A stretch of DNA of 64,000 bases, taken from positions 21,782 through 85,781 of the forward strand of contig JANOQM010000009.1 in NCBI GenBank assembly GCA_031422295.1. The letters run 5' to 3'. Below, piece after piece: positions 52,404 to 60,928 of the stretch. Position numbers and translations under genes: made by a program. Origin of the DNA: JANOMH01 sp031422295 (lineage in GTDB: Bacteria > Pseudomonadota > Alphaproteobacteria > Rhodobacterales > Rhodobacteraceae). The stretch's first letter is position 1. The number at the start of each line of letters is the position of its first letter. The notes beneath the pieces were generated by a model. That model ran no database searches, was not told the DNA's origin, and saw only the letters and a program-made list of their open reading frames with translations.

Positions 52404-52988
52404 ATGCAACCAAACCGATGGCTCGCATCCCGTTTCAGTCGCGGGACGGCTGTAGCTGCCGCCTTGGGCTTCGTTGGGGCGGGCATAATTGTAGTGCCGA
52501 GAACCGAACTTCCTGAGCGTCAGTCTGCATGGCTATTGATCGAAAACGTCGACGGCCAGCCTGAACGTTGGGTTGTACCGGGCATTCCCCCGCAGCAACT
52601 TACATGGCTGAAGGGACCGACTTGTGACGAGCTGCCACCCAGCGACACTTTTATTGACCAAATGGAAAACGGCTGCCTGACCGCTCGAATGCTGCCTTGT
52701 GATGAAGGTTTTCAGACTGCATGGACCCGTGGCGCACTTGCCCAAAATTACCTGACTTGCATTGCGGAAACTCTGAACCGGGAAATTGGCCGCGAACCAT
52801 CTTTCACGTTTGAGATCGGACTGGCATGGGTCGAGGCAAAAAACTTCGGTCGAGCATTTGCTGCAATTGCTTGGTCTTTTGCGATTGTATTGTCCGTCGC
52901 ACTTGCCATTTCCGGTGTAGCATTTGCTGGACGCGTCGTTTTCCGATGGGTCCAGAGTGGTGCCCAAGGCGACGACCTATCTAACTGA
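52404..52988 (+). CDS. Unknown membrane protein with periplasmic domain
   Basis: The 194-residue protein has a membrane helix near 15-31 (TAVAAALGFVGAGIIVVP), an exported middle region of about 120 residues with four Cys (TCDEL, NGCLT, LPCDEG, LTCIAE) that could form two disulfides, and a second helix near 150-178. GGGGA lies before the ATG. It stands alone in the cargo part of the element with its own upstream gap, a typical position for an accessory gene. I do not recognise the family. Confidence 0.68.
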   Translation: MQPNRWLASRFSRGTAVAAALGFVGAGIIVVPRTELPERQSAWLLIENVDGQPERWVVPGIPPQQLTWLKGPTCDELPPSDTFIDQMENGCLTARMLPCDEGFQTAWTRGALAQNYLTCIAETLNREIGREPSFTFEIGLAWVEAKNFGRAFAAIAWSFAIVLSVALAISGVAFAGRVVFRWVQSGAQGDDLSN

Positions 52989-53040
52989 GTCACCGAAAGT
53001 CGTCAGGCGCCGCCTGAACCAGAAGTGCGAAATGTCGAAC

Positions 53041-53163
53041 CTAAGCGGATTTTGGGCGGCCATTGGGCATAGGTTCCACCATCCGACCCCGTGAACCCGG
53101 CGGGAAACGCCGGTATTTGCGGTCCCCTTCGCCGGAAAGCCCCTCGATCTGGGGGTAAGTCAT
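53041..53163 (-). CDS. Possible 40-residue ORF after the HTH gene
   Basis: On the minus strand an ATG at 53163 with GGAAAAG before it opens 40 codons: MTYPQIEGLSGEGDRKYRRF then PPGSRGRMVEPMPNGRPKSA. It lies 46 bases after the stop of the HTH gene at 53209. An alternative frame from a GTG at 53212 (69 codons) overlaps it. The short frame reads more like a protein, but evidence is thin. Confidence 0.3.
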   Translation of the reverse strand: MTYPQIEGLSGEGDRKYRRFPPGSRGRMVEPMPNGRPKSA

Positions 53164-53208
53164 CTTTTCCGATGCGATTGGGCCAATGTCGATGCCCCGG
53201 CCCGTGGT

Positions 53209-53685
53209 TCACTCCTGATCGACGACGGGCATAATATCGACAATGCGTTGCCGTTCCGTGCCCAATCCAGCGTCAACAATCCTTTGGCCGGGCCTGAGAT
53301 ACTCATAGGCACCACCGGGTGAGCGAGCGTCGATGTGAACGGCGACCGGCGACAGCTTGGCATCTGCGGCAAGAAACTCGGCCATGCGGGCGCGGATCGC
53401 TTCGGACTTGGCATTGCGCATCAGATCGAGCGCAGTCTCCAGCGCCTGCCGCTTGGCGGTTGACCGAAGGGTTTCCGTCCCGGCAATGAATGAAGCTTGG
53501 GTCTGGGCCACGAGGTCAACAACAGCGGGCCGCTTCATTGCCTTGTGAAACCCGGCCCTGCTGATCCCAGCCTTGTCGCAGGCGTCCGAGATCGACATGC
53601 CACGGGTCACGCGCAACTCGATTGCATGGCGCAGCCTGGGGCTGATGCGGGGCGGGCGAGTGGGGAGAATGTGCAGGTTTGTCAT
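53209..53685 (-). CDS. HTH protein resembling phage terminase small subunit
   Basis: The 158-residue protein has an N-terminal helix-turn-helix, LRHAIELRVTRGMSISDACD then KAGISRAGFHKAMKRPAV, a long helical middle (TLRSTAKRQALETALDLMRN) and a short beta-like C-terminus (VAVHIDARSPGGAYEYLRPG). This layout is like small terminase subunits and related phage DNA-recognition proteins. No large terminase follows. In satellites such a protein can redirect a helper phage's packaging; that is inference. It is transcribed against the integrase side. Confidence 0.62.
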   Translation of the reverse strand: MTNLHILPTRPPRISPRLRHAIELRVTRGMSISDACDKAGISRAGFHKAMKRPAVVDLVAQTQASFIAGTETLRSTAKRQALETALDLMRNAKSEAIRARMAEFLAADAKLSPVAVHIDARSPGGAYEYLRPGQRIVDAGLGTERQRIVDIMPVVDQE

Positions 53686-53887
53686 TCACAGACTATCAGG
53701 CATTCAGCCACCTCGCCCCATGCACAGGAACGAACAAAAAAAATGAAAATTCGCGAGGGCAGGAGTGGAGTAGTGGCTGGGCGAGCCGCGTTTTCCCCCC
53801 CGGCCTCCTTCCATCACCGGGCCACCACGAAGACGGCCCCCCGGGTCGCTTTTGGAGGGCCGCAGTGGCAGTCTTGGCGTCAGGCCG

Positions 53888-54178
53888 CTAGAGGCAGCCA
53901 AGAGCGGCAAAGGCTTCTCGCACCAGTTGGGCCTCCATTGTCCTGTCATCAGGCGGCGGTTGGAAAATGTCGCAGGCGACTGCCAGAATGATCTTTCGAT
54001 AAACGTCCAAAGCATCGACTGGGGTGAGGGCCAACGCCTGATCCTCAATCACGCTCAGTCGGTCAAACAAGACCTCCGGATCGCCCGTGTGTTCGCTCGA
54101 GTTTGCCTCAGCCATGTTGAGACGCCATTGCTCGAACAATTCGGCAATCGACATCGGCGCTTCAGTCTGTGTCTGCAT
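53888..54178 (-). CDS. Hypothetical protein of the integrative element
   Basis: The 96-residue acidic protein begins MQTQTEAPMSIAELFEQWRL and continues with VLFDRLSVIEDQALALTPVD then ALDVYRKIILAVACDIFQPP. It is all helical in appearance. GAGGA lies 6 bases before the ATG at 54178. Similar small helical proteins occur in Rhodobacterales islands, as I recall, with no known role. It is the gene nearest the tRNA end; the 202 bases between it and the HTH gene hold no convincing gene. Confidence 0.68.
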   Translation of the reverse strand: MQTQTEAPMSIAELFEQWRLNMAEANSSEHTGDPEVLFDRLSVIEDQALALTPVDALDVYRKIILAVACDIFQPPPDDRTMEAQLVREAFAALGCL

Positions 54179-54287
54179 TTGGTTCCTCATCAGTCCATGT
54201 GTCAGGCCAGCGGCTGCGGGCCAGAGGATAGTGGGACAGACGAAAAACAGCCTTGATGTTCGGCCAACTCTAGCCGCTTGGGGGGTA

Positions 54288-54299
54288 AAATGGTGGGAT
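54288..54299. repeat. Right copy of the 12-bp inverted repeat inside the element
   Basis: aaatggtgggat, the complement of 48983-48994, lies 57 bases inside the tRNA-side attachment site. See the left copy for interpretation. Confidence 0.5.
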
Positions 54300-54355
54300 T
54301 GGTTTTCCTATCCACCCATTTCCCCTTTAGTTTCAACATCTTAACTGGGGAAGTA

Positions 54356-54370
54356 TGGCAGCCCGTAGGG
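54356..54370. other. tRNA-side attachment site of the integrative element
   Basis: tggcagcccgtaggg covers the CCA, discriminator, acceptor stem and start of the T arm of tRNA-Glu on the complementary strand. It is the partner of 48861-48875. Confidence 0.82.
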
Positions 54371-54430
54371 GAGTCGAACCCCTCTTGCCTGGTTGAAAAC
54401 CAGATGTCCTAACCGATAGACGAACGGGCC
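54356..54430 (-). tRNA. tRNA-Glu (anticodon TTC)
   Basis: The minus strand reads GGCCCGT at the 5' end and ACGGGCT at the 3' end, forming the seven-pair acceptor stem, followed by G and an encoded CCA. The anticodon stem CTGGT/ACCAG encloses the loop TTTTCAA with anticodon TTC (complement at 54395-54397). The T arm has GGTTCGACTCC. It is intact and serves as integration target of the element to its left. Confidence 0.95.
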
Positions 54431-54515
54431 ACTGTCGGTAGGCGGCTTTTAGGCAAAGCGCGGTCCAAGGGCAAGGGGGATTCGTGCGAAATAATGGGGG
54501 GTTGGTAAAGGGCGA

Positions 54516-56273
54516 TTACCCGGGCACAGGATGCGCAGGTGCTGCATCCTCCAGCCGCAATTGCACCGACTGGCGGCCCTGCCACAGGTTAATCTCCAGC
54601 CGGCCGGCGAGGTGAAACCGCGCACCATTATGCCCCTGCAGCGCCGGACCCAAAGGGCCGTCCATCGCGCCAAAAGCAATCGCATCGATGCGTGCGCCCA
54701 GACCGTCGCCAAAGGTAATTTTCAGATGACCGGTCCCGACCTTTTTGGTAAAAAGCACCACGCAATCGGGAAATGTAAAGCGGGGGGCGGAGGCCGAGGC
54801 ACCGAATGGCCCCGCTTGTTCGATTTGTGTAATCAGCTCAACCGTAGCTGCCCCCGGCATCAGAAGTCCATCCAGCCGCAGATCGGCAGGGCCGGCGGCA
54901 CCAGCGCCCTGACGGGCCAGCAGGTCAGCCAACCGCGCCATGGCTGCATCCAGCTGATCGCGGGCAACCGTCAGTCCGGCAGCCATCTTGTGCCCGCCAC
55001 CTTTCAGAAACAGCCCTTCGGCCGCGACCCGCTGCACCGCAGCCCCCAGATCAACGCCAGACACCGACCGGGCCGAGCCTTTGCCGATATCGCCGTCAAA
55101 CCCGATCACCACGGCAGGGCGGTTTGCGGCCTCTTTCAGCCGGGCGGCCACAATGCCGACGACGCCGGGATGCCAGCCGTCGCCTGCGGCCCAGACCAAA
55201 GGCCCGTCCAGCCCGCGCAAACTGGCCTGCTCCAGCGCCTTTTCGCGCACATCCGCCTCGATCTCACGTCGTTCGCTGTTCAGCTGATCCAGCCGGGCGG
55301 CCAGCCCTGCGGCCTCGTGCTGGTCGGTGGTGGCTAACAGCCGCGCGCCCAGATCAGCCTTGCCAATCCGGCCCCCGGCATTGACGCGCGGGCCCAGCAG
55401 GAACCCCAGATGATAGGTATTGGGGGCCGCATCCATACCCGCCACATCGGCCAGGGCCACCAGCCCGATCCGGTCGCGCCGCCCCATCACCACCAGCCCC
55501 TGCCGGACAAAGGCCCGGTTCACGCCGACCAAAGGGGCCACATCGGCCACGGTGGCCAGCGCCACAAGATCGAGCATATCCATCAGCGGTGGGCCGAATT
55601 TACCCTGCGATTTCAACAGCCGGTTCACCTCGACCAACAGCAAAAACACCACGCCTGCGGCACATAAATGCGCCAGTTCACCGGTTTCATCCTGCCGGTT
55701 CGGGTTGACCACGGCATAGGCGGGCGGCAGGGTTTCGGCCCCCAGATGGTGGTCCAGCACAATAACATCCGCCGCCGCTGCGGCCGCAATCGGCCCATGC
55801 GACAGGGTGCCGCAATCAACGCAGACAATCAGGTCATGCCGGGCGGCAAGGTCGGCCATGGCAGGTTCATTGGGGCCATAGCCTTCGTCGATCCGGTCGG
55901 GAATATACAGCGTCGCATCCCGGCCCATTTGCCGCAACCAGACCAAAAGTAAAGCGGCCGAGGCCCCGCCATCCACGTCATAATCGGCGAAAATCGCTAT
56001 CTTTTCAGCAGCTTGAACGGCCTTTAAAAACCGCCCCGCCGCAATACCCATATCCTTCAGCACCAAGGGATCTGGCAATAAATCCTTCAGCTTTGGGGCC
56101 AAAAACGCGCCCGCTTCGGCTGCCGATACGCCGCGATGCACCAAGGTCCGGCACAGCGGCAGGGGCAGGGCGGTGGTCTGCGCCATCGCTTCTGCCAGCC
56201 GGTCCTCCTCGGCACTGGGGCCAACCCAACGCCGCCCGGTCAGTGAGTGTTCAACGTTCAGGAATGCAGCCAT
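54516..56273 (-). CDS. recJ: Single-stranded-DNA-specific exonuclease RecJ
   Basis: RecJ degrades single-stranded DNA 5' to 3' in recombination and repair. The 585-residue protein has the DHH phosphoesterase motifs FADYDVDGGASAALL (D97, D99, D101) and IVLDHH (164-166), the DHHA1 domain with KGGGHKMAAGLTV, and a C-terminal OB-like domain. The second motif reads CVDCGTLSHG. The ATG at 56273 is preferred over GTG 56279. It is cotranscribed or at least co-oriented with glpX and hom, as in many Rhodobacterales. Confidence 0.95.
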   Translation of the reverse strand: MAAFLNVEHSLTGRRWVGPSAEEDRLAEAMAQTTALPLPLCRTLVHRGVSAAEAGAFLAPKLKDLLPDPLVLKDMGIAAGRFLKAVQAAEKIAIFADYDVDGGASAALLLVWLRQMGRDATLYIPDRIDEGYGPNEPAMADLAARHDLIVCVDCGTLSHGPIAAAAAADVIVLDHHLGAETLPPAYAVVNPNRQDETGELAHLCAAGVVFLLLVEVNRLLKSQGKFGPPLMDMLDLVALATVADVAPLVGVNRAFVRQGLVVMGRRDRIGLVALADVAGMDAAPNTYHLGFLLGPRVNAGGRIGKADLGARLLATTDQHEAAGLAARLDQLNSERREIEADVREKALEQASLRGLDGPLVWAAGDGWHPGVVGIVAARLKEAANRPAVVIGFDGDIGKGSARSVSGVDLGAAVQRVAAEGLFLKGGGHKMAAGLTVARDQLDAAMARLADLLARQGAGAAGPADLRLDGLLMPGAATVELITQIEQAGPFGASASAPRFTFPDCVVLFTKKVGTGHLKITFGDGLGARIDAIAFGAMDGPLGPALQGHNGARFHLAGRLEINLWQGRQSVQLRLEDAAPAHPVPG

Positions 56274-56317
56274 GGCCACGGTTCTGCGCTAACTCACCGG
56301 GTTTTGGCAAGGGTAGC

Positions 56318-56460
56318 GTGGGTTAAAACCCACCTTACTCTGCAACTTCTTTTGTTCGATAAATATCCCCGCCGGAGGCTCCAACCGCATCACAGGAGCC
56401 TCCGGCGGCGGTATTTAGGCAACTTCCGAAAATGCAGAGTAAGGTGGGTTTCAACCCACC
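56318..56460. repeat. Composite repeat between glpX and recJ
   Basis: Parts in order: palindrome gtgggttaaaacccac (56318-56333); an inverted module ccccgccggaggctcc (56367-56382); gcctccggcggcgg (56398-56411) plus tatttaggcaac; the linker ttccgaaaatgcag; and ggtgggtttcaacccacc (56443-56460). It is a close copy of 23344-23442. Lying between two co-oriented genes, it may reduce recJ expression. Confidence 0.85.
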
Positions 56461-56471
56461 TCGCGCCCAAA

Positions 56472-57437
56472 TCAATGTGTCGGGCTGCGGTACTGCATCC
56501 GTCGCACTGACCCGGTTTTCGACCGCATCAGGATGGTTTCCACCGTCACAAACCCGATCCCGCGCTTGATCCCCGGCACCAGTGATCCGTCGGTCACACC
56601 AGAAGCCGCAAAAATTACATCGCCCGTCACCAGATCGTCGCGGGTATAGACCCGGTCGAAATTTGTGATCCCGGCCTTTTTCGCGCGCCCCCGTTCATCA
56701 TCGTTGCGAAACAACAGCTTGCCAAACAACTGCCCGCCCATGCATTTCAGCGCCGCCGCCGCCAGCACGCCTTCGGGTGCACCCCCTGATCCCATATACA
56801 TGTCGATCCCGGTCATCCCCGGTTCGGCGCAATGCATCACGCCGGCCACATCGCCATCGGTGATCAGCCGGATCGCCGCACCGGTCGAGCGTAATTCCTC
56901 GATCATCGCCTCGTGCCGGGGCCGTTCCAGCACGCAAACCGTGATATCGGTGGTCGAACAGCCCTTGGCGGCGGCGAGCGCCGACACCCGCTCGGATGGG
57001 GTCATGTCCAATGTGACCACCCCGCGCCGGAACCCCGGCCCGATCGCCAGTTTTTCCATATAGACATCAGGCGCATGCAACATTGACCCGCGCGGGCCCA
57101 TGGCGATGACGGCCAGCGCGTTGGGCATGTCCTTGGCGGTCAGCGTCGTCCCCTCCAGCGGGTCAAGCGCGATATCCACTGCTGGGCCGGTTCCCGACCC
57201 GACATGTTCGCCGATATACAGCATCGGGGCCTCGTCGCGTTCGCCTTCGCCAATCACCACGACGCCCTGAATATCCAGCTTGTTCAGTTCCTTGCGCATT
57301 GCATCGACCGCCGCCTGATCGGCAGCCTTCTCATCGCCCCGCCCGATCAGTTTGGCGCAGGCAATCGCCGCAGCCTCGGACACCCGGGCAAGTCCGAGGG
57401 ACAACAAGCGGTCTTGGAATTCGGTCTCATTGGGCAT
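56472..57437 (-). CDS. glpX: Fructose-1,6-bisphosphatase class II
   Basis: GlpX hydrolyses fructose 1,6-bisphosphate to fructose 6-phosphate in gluconeogenesis. The 321-residue protein starts MPNETEFQDRLLSLGLARVS and shows the metal site VVIGEGERDEAPMLYIGE, then DIALDPLEGTTLTA, and substrate segments VCVLERPRHEAMIEELR and MYMGSGGAPEGVLAAAALKC. Length fits class II. It lies between hom and recJ. Confidence 0.96.
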   Translation of the reverse strand: MPNETEFQDRLLSLGLARVSEAAAIACAKLIGRGDEKAADQAAVDAMRKELNKLDIQGVVVIGEGERDEAPMLYIGEHVGSGTGPAVDIALDPLEGTTLTAKDMPNALAVIAMGPRGSMLHAPDVYMEKLAIGPGFRRGVVTLDMTPSERVSALAAAKGCSTTDITVCVLERPRHEAMIEELRSTGAAIRLITDGDVAGVMHCAEPGMTGIDMYMGSGGAPEGVLAAAALKCMGGQLFGKLLFRNDDERGRAKKAGITNFDRVYTRDDLVTGDVIFAASGVTDGSLVPGIKRGIGFVTVETILMRSKTGSVRRMQYRSPTH

Positions 57438-57556
57438 GGATTGCTCCTATTGCGATAATTTGATCCGGCGTAGCCTGTAGCAACCCGCTGGCACAAGCCT
57501 TGTGACCGCTAACAACCGACGGTGGACTAAAAATTTACGCGAAGATGCTTGGCCGG

Positions 57557-58843
57557 TCACACCGCCTCGATCCGGATCGCCACCGGATCACCAGCTACGA
57601 CCCCGGTTTCGGCGAACCCGGCAAGGGCTTCGTCCAGCGCCGACCGGGTGGTTTTATGGGTGACGATCAGCACCGGGGCGGTGGTGTCCTCGTGGCCATA
57701 TTGGCGCATCCGGTCGATGGAAATGCCTGAATCGCCCAGCACCCGCGCGACTTTGGCCAAAGCGCCGGGTTTATCCAGCAATTGCATCCGCAGGTAATAG
57801 GGCGCGGGCACCGCCGCGCGGGCGGGCCGGGCGGCGCGCAAGGTATGGGCGGGCTGGCCAAAGGTCGGCAGGCGCAACCCGCGCGCAATGTCGATCACAT
57901 CAGACAGCACCGCGCTGGCGGTCGGCCCCGACCCGGCCCCCGCCCCGCGCAGCACGATCTGGCCCACGCTGTCGCCTTCCAGCACCACCATATTGGTGCC
58001 GCCCTGCAACTGGCCCAGCGGGCTGAGTGCGGGGACCAGACAGGGCGACATCCGTTGTTCCAGCCCCCGCCCGGTCATCTGGGCGACACCTAACAGCTTG
58101 ATCTTGAAACCCATATCGGCGGCGGCGCGAATATCCTCAATGGTGACCGACCCGATCCCCTCAAGCTCGACATTGGCGAAATCGACCCGGGTGCCAAAGG
58201 CGATGGCGGCCAGCAGGGCGAGCTTATGGCCCGCATCAATGCCGCCTACGTCAAGGTTTGGATCAGCCTCCAGATACCCCAACTGACGGGCTTCCTCGAA
58301 CACGGTGTCATAGGACAGACCCGCACTTTCCATCCGGGTCAGGATATAATTGCACGACCCGTTCATCACCCCCATGACCCGGGTAATCTGATTGCCCGCC
58401 AGCCCCTCGGTCAGCGCCTTGATCACCGGAATACCACCCGCGACAGCGGCCTCAAACCGGATAACCCGGCCAGCTGCCTCGGCGGCTTCGGCCAAAGCAT
58501 GGCCATGCACCGCCAGCAGGGCCTTGTTGGCGCTGATCACGTCTTTGCCTGCGGCAATCGCCGCTTCGGTCGCATCGCGGGCCGGACCTTCGGACCCGCC
58601 CATCACCTCGACAAACACATCGACATCCTCGCGCCGGGCCAATGCAACAGGATCGCTTTCCCAGACAAAGCCCGAAATATCGACATCACGGTTGCGGGTC
58701 CGGTCGCGGGCTGACACTGCCGTAATCACCACTGGCCGTCCGGTCCGGGCGGCAATCAGATCGGCATGGGTGCGGATGATCCGAACCACGCCGGTGCCAA
58801 CGGTCCCAAGGCCCGCAATCCCAAGGCGAAGTGGTGTGGTCAT
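57557..58843 (-). CDS. hom: Homoserine dehydrogenase
   Basis: Hom reduces aspartate semialdehyde to homoserine. The 428-residue protein has the NAD(P) loop LGIAGLGTVGTGVV (6-19), the catalytic-domain segments VISANKALLA and RFEAAVAGGIPVIKALTEGL then MGVMNGSCNYILTRM, GYLEADPNLDVGGIDAGHKL, and a C-terminal ACT domain (about 350-428) for threonine feedback. AGGA seven bases before the ATG at 58843 decides the start. Together with lysC and thrC it serves threonine synthesis. Confidence 0.97.
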   Translation of the reverse strand: MTTPLRLGIAGLGTVGTGVVRIIRTHADLIAARTGRPVVITAVSARDRTRNRDVDISGFVWESDPVALARREDVDVFVEVMGGSEGPARDATEAAIAAGKDVISANKALLAVHGHALAEAAEAAGRVIRFEAAVAGGIPVIKALTEGLAGNQITRVMGVMNGSCNYILTRMESAGLSYDTVFEEARQLGYLEADPNLDVGGIDAGHKLALLAAIAFGTRVDFANVELEGIGSVTIEDIRAAADMGFKIKLLGVAQMTGRGLEQRMSPCLVPALSPLGQLQGGTNMVVLEGDSVGQIVLRGAGAGSGPTASAVLSDVIDIARGLRLPTFGQPAHTLRAARPARAAVPAPYYLRMQLLDKPGALAKVARVLGDSGISIDRMRQYGHEDTTAPVLIVTHKTTRSALDEALAGFAETGVVAGDPVAIRIEAV

Positions 58844-58898
58844 GGCGGGTCCTGTCTGGTCAGTCATTGATACACGCGCTGTTAGCCTGCCCAGCGGT

Positions 58899-59192
58899 TT
58901 ACTGCAACGCGCCAGACCGAACCCCGGCCTGCATCCGTGCCCTTGTGGCCGGGTCAATGATGTCACCGCGCAATGCCGCCGCCCTGGCATTCAGCGCCGC
59001 AATCCGCCCTTCCAATCCCGCCGCAGCAGGCATCGTCCCGGCGTCACCCCCGGCCAAAGCGATCAGCGGCCCCAAAGGAACCAGTATCGGAAACGGTGCC
59101 GCGCGGTCAACCGCACTGACCCTGCCTTCAAGCGCCGGAAACTGCGCGCAGGCGGCCAATGCTGTCACCAGGATCAGGGATTTGGGCAGCAT
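58899..59192 (-). CDS. Small hypothetical lipoprotein
   Basis: The 97-residue protein has a lipoprotein signal MLPKSLILVTALAACAQFP with Cys15 in the lipobox. The mature part is Ala/Gly/Leu rich (LVPLGPLIALAGGDAG) and ends in a helix with LNARAAALRGDIIDPATRAR. It lies 55 bases upstream of hom on the same strand. Function unknown. Confidence 0.7.
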   Translation of the reverse strand: MLPKSLILVTALAACAQFPALEGRVSAVDRAAPFPILVPLGPLIALAGGDAGTMPAAAGLEGRIAALNARAAALRGDIIDPATRARMQAGVRSGALQ

Positions 59193-59392
59193 GCAGGGGG
59201 CGGGTCCGATACGGTTTGGGTTTGGATCATCCTAGCCGATCTGGGTAATGCGGGGCAAGCCGCTGGCCAAATCCGGCACGGCGCAGAATCACCATGCAGA
59301 ATATTGTCTGGCCCCGGCAGCCAATGTCGTTTTAACGCCAGACGCGCGGCAGGTCCGCCGGGACGGTCGCCGCGAACAATACGAGGGATAGA

Positions 59393-60337
59393 ATGAAAGT
59401 TGGATTTGTGGGTCTGGGCAATGTCGGCGCGAAGCTTGCCAGCAGCCTGTTGCGCAACGGGATTGATCTGGCAGTGCATGATCTGGATGCGCAGGCCGTG
59501 GCCGCGTTTGTGGCCAAAGGTGCGCGCGACGGGATCAGCCCCGCACAGTTGATCGCCGATTGCGATGTGGTCATCACCTGCCTGCCATCCCCTGAAATCT
59601 GCACGGCCGTGGTCGAGGCGATGTTGCCCGGCGTTGGCCCTGGCAAGACATGGCTGGAAATGTCCACCACGGATGCCACCGAAATGGCCCGGCTGGCGGC
59701 TTTGGTCATTGCGCAGGGCGGGGCGGCGGCTGAATGCCCGGTCTCGGGTGGCTGTCACCGGGCCGATACCGGCAATATCAGTATCTTTGCGGGCTGCGAC
59801 CGGGCGACCTTTGACAAGGTTTTCCCGCTGCTGACCGTGCTGGGCCGCCGCATCCTGCATACCGGCCCGATTGGCAGTGCCAGTCTGCTCAAGGTGATGA
59901 CCAACTATCTGGCCACTGCCAATCTGCTAACCTGTTGCGAGGCGCTGGTCACGATGAAGGCCGCTGGGCTGGACATGGCCACCACCTATGAGGCGATCAA
60001 AATCTCGTCCGGCACATCCTTTGTGCATGAAACCGAAAGCCAGATGATCCTGAATGGCTGCCGCGACATCAATTTCACCATGGATCTGGTGAAAAAGGAT
60101 ATCGGACTGTTTCAGGCGATTGCCGACCGGACCGGCGTGCCGCTGGAAATCAGCCCGCTGATGGTGTCGATCTTTCAGGACGGGATCGACCGGTTTGGCG
60201 AACGCGCCCAATCGGACAGGATTATCGAGCGGCTGGAGCAAGCGACCGGGCTGGACATCACTGCCCCCGGATTCCCGTCCGAGATGGTAGACGATGAACC
60301 TGAAGAGCGCGGGTACGAAGTCACGCCCTTCAGATAA
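59393..60337 (+). CDS. 3-hydroxyisobutyrate dehydrogenase-like NAD(P) enzyme
   Basis: The 314-residue protein belongs to the beta-hydroxyacid dehydrogenase family: NAD loop VGFVGLGNVGAKLASSLLRN, substrate-binding segment AECPVSGGCHRADTGNISIF, and the catalytic Lys helix LLKVMTNYLATANLLTCCEA. The family includes 3-hydroxyisobutyrate, tartronate semialdehyde and 6-phosphogluconate-like dehydrogenases; the substrate here is open. It is followed directly, on the opposite strand, by the TadE-like genes. Confidence 0.9.
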   Translation: MKVGFVGLGNVGAKLASSLLRNGIDLAVHDLDAQAVAAFVAKGARDGISPAQLIADCDVVITCLPSPEICTAVVEAMLPGVGPGKTWLEMSTTDATEMARLAALVIAQGGAAAECPVSGGCHRADTGNISIFAGCDRATFDKVFPLLTVLGRRILHTGPIGSASLLKVMTNYLATANLLTCCEALVTMKAAGLDMATTYEAIKISSGTSFVHETESQMILNGCRDINFTMDLVKKDIGLFQAIADRTGVPLEISPLMVSIFQDGIDRFGERAQSDRIIERLEQATGLDITAPGFPSEMVDDEPEERGYEVTPFR

Positions 60338-60928
60338 TCAGCAGGTCCGCGTTAGCACATCGTCCGAATTTGTGGAATTGGTGCAAAGCTGACCGGCAAA
60401 GCGGGGGCGCGTAACCACGAGGTCGGTAAAGATGAAATCTTCTAGGCCAACCGAATAGGTTGGGGAATAGCCAACCCAAGTTTCGACCAGAATCGCGATC
60501 TCATTGTTCGGCATCACCGGCAATTGCGGGCGCAACGTGGCCAGAACTGGGTCGGTCAGTTCCAGCCCGCCACCGCGCACCCGCGACCATTGCACACGGT
60601 AGGTATCGTCGCTTTGCTGATAGCGGTAAACCGTGATCCGCAACCGGGCCAGCCCGTTGTCTTCGTCGATCAGGAACCGGTGCATGGCCGACAGACTGTC
60701 CAGATACGCCGGGGTCACATGCCGCGTTTCGCGGCTGAGGGTGTCGCCTATCGTATAGGCGGCCTTCAGATTGGTCGATTGCGACCGGAACGCATCAAAG
60801 AACACGAATGTACCCAGATAGGCCCACATCAAAATGGGGACCAACAGCATGGCCTCAACCGAAATGCTGCCCTCTTCCGACCTGCGAAACCGTTGCAGGA
60901 ACTCTTTCATATGTATACCGATGGTCAT
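60338..60928 (-). CDS. TadE-like pseudopilin protein
   Basis: The 196-residue protein has a short basic head, then RRSEEGSISVEAMLLVPILM followed by a hydrophobic stretch, the TadE-type membrane segment with the Gly-Ser/Glu pattern. The long C-terminal domain is exported and has a Cys pair near the end (QLCTNST and LTRTC). The frame starts at 60928 in an ATGA overlap with the previous gene; an internal ATG at 60910 is also plausible. It is the last of three such genes. Confidence 0.82.
   Translation of the reverse strand: MTIGIHMKEFLQRFRRSEEGSISVEAMLLVPILMWAYLGTFVFFDAFRSQSTNLKAAYTIGDTLSRETRHVTPAYLDSLSAMHRFLIDEDNGLARLRITVYRYQQSDDTYRVQWSRVRGGGLELTDPVLATLRPQLPVMPNNEIAILVETWVGYSPTYSVGLEDFIFTDLVVTRPRFAGQLCTNSTNSDDVLTRTC

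Larger units (their letters stand above)
48861..54370. mobile_element. Small integrative element at tRNA-Glu (phage-satellite-like)
   Basis: A 5.5-kb segment is bounded by 15-bp direct repeats, the right one being the end of tRNA-Glu. It holds a tyrosine integrase beside the left end, an AlpA-like regulator, a tightly overlapping run of winged-helix and unknown genes, small membrane proteins, and on the other strand a terminase-small-subunit-like HTH protein and an unknown. There are no capsid, tail or large-terminase genes. Intergenic parts such as 50240-50340 are visibly richer in A+T than the host genes. Integrase plus tRNA target is certain enough; satellite status is inference. Confidence 0.82.

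Noticed and set aside
53003..53212. 69-codon GTG-start frame overlapping the HTH gene stop
   Set aside because: Although the GTGA overlap is suggestive, the product is Gly/Arg/Pro-rich with no structure; the alternative 40-codon ATG frame reads better, and neither is certain.
48820..54430. CRISPR array or restriction-modification system within the element
   Set aside because: No regular repeat-spacer pattern and no methylase or nuclease motif (apart from the integrase) is present.
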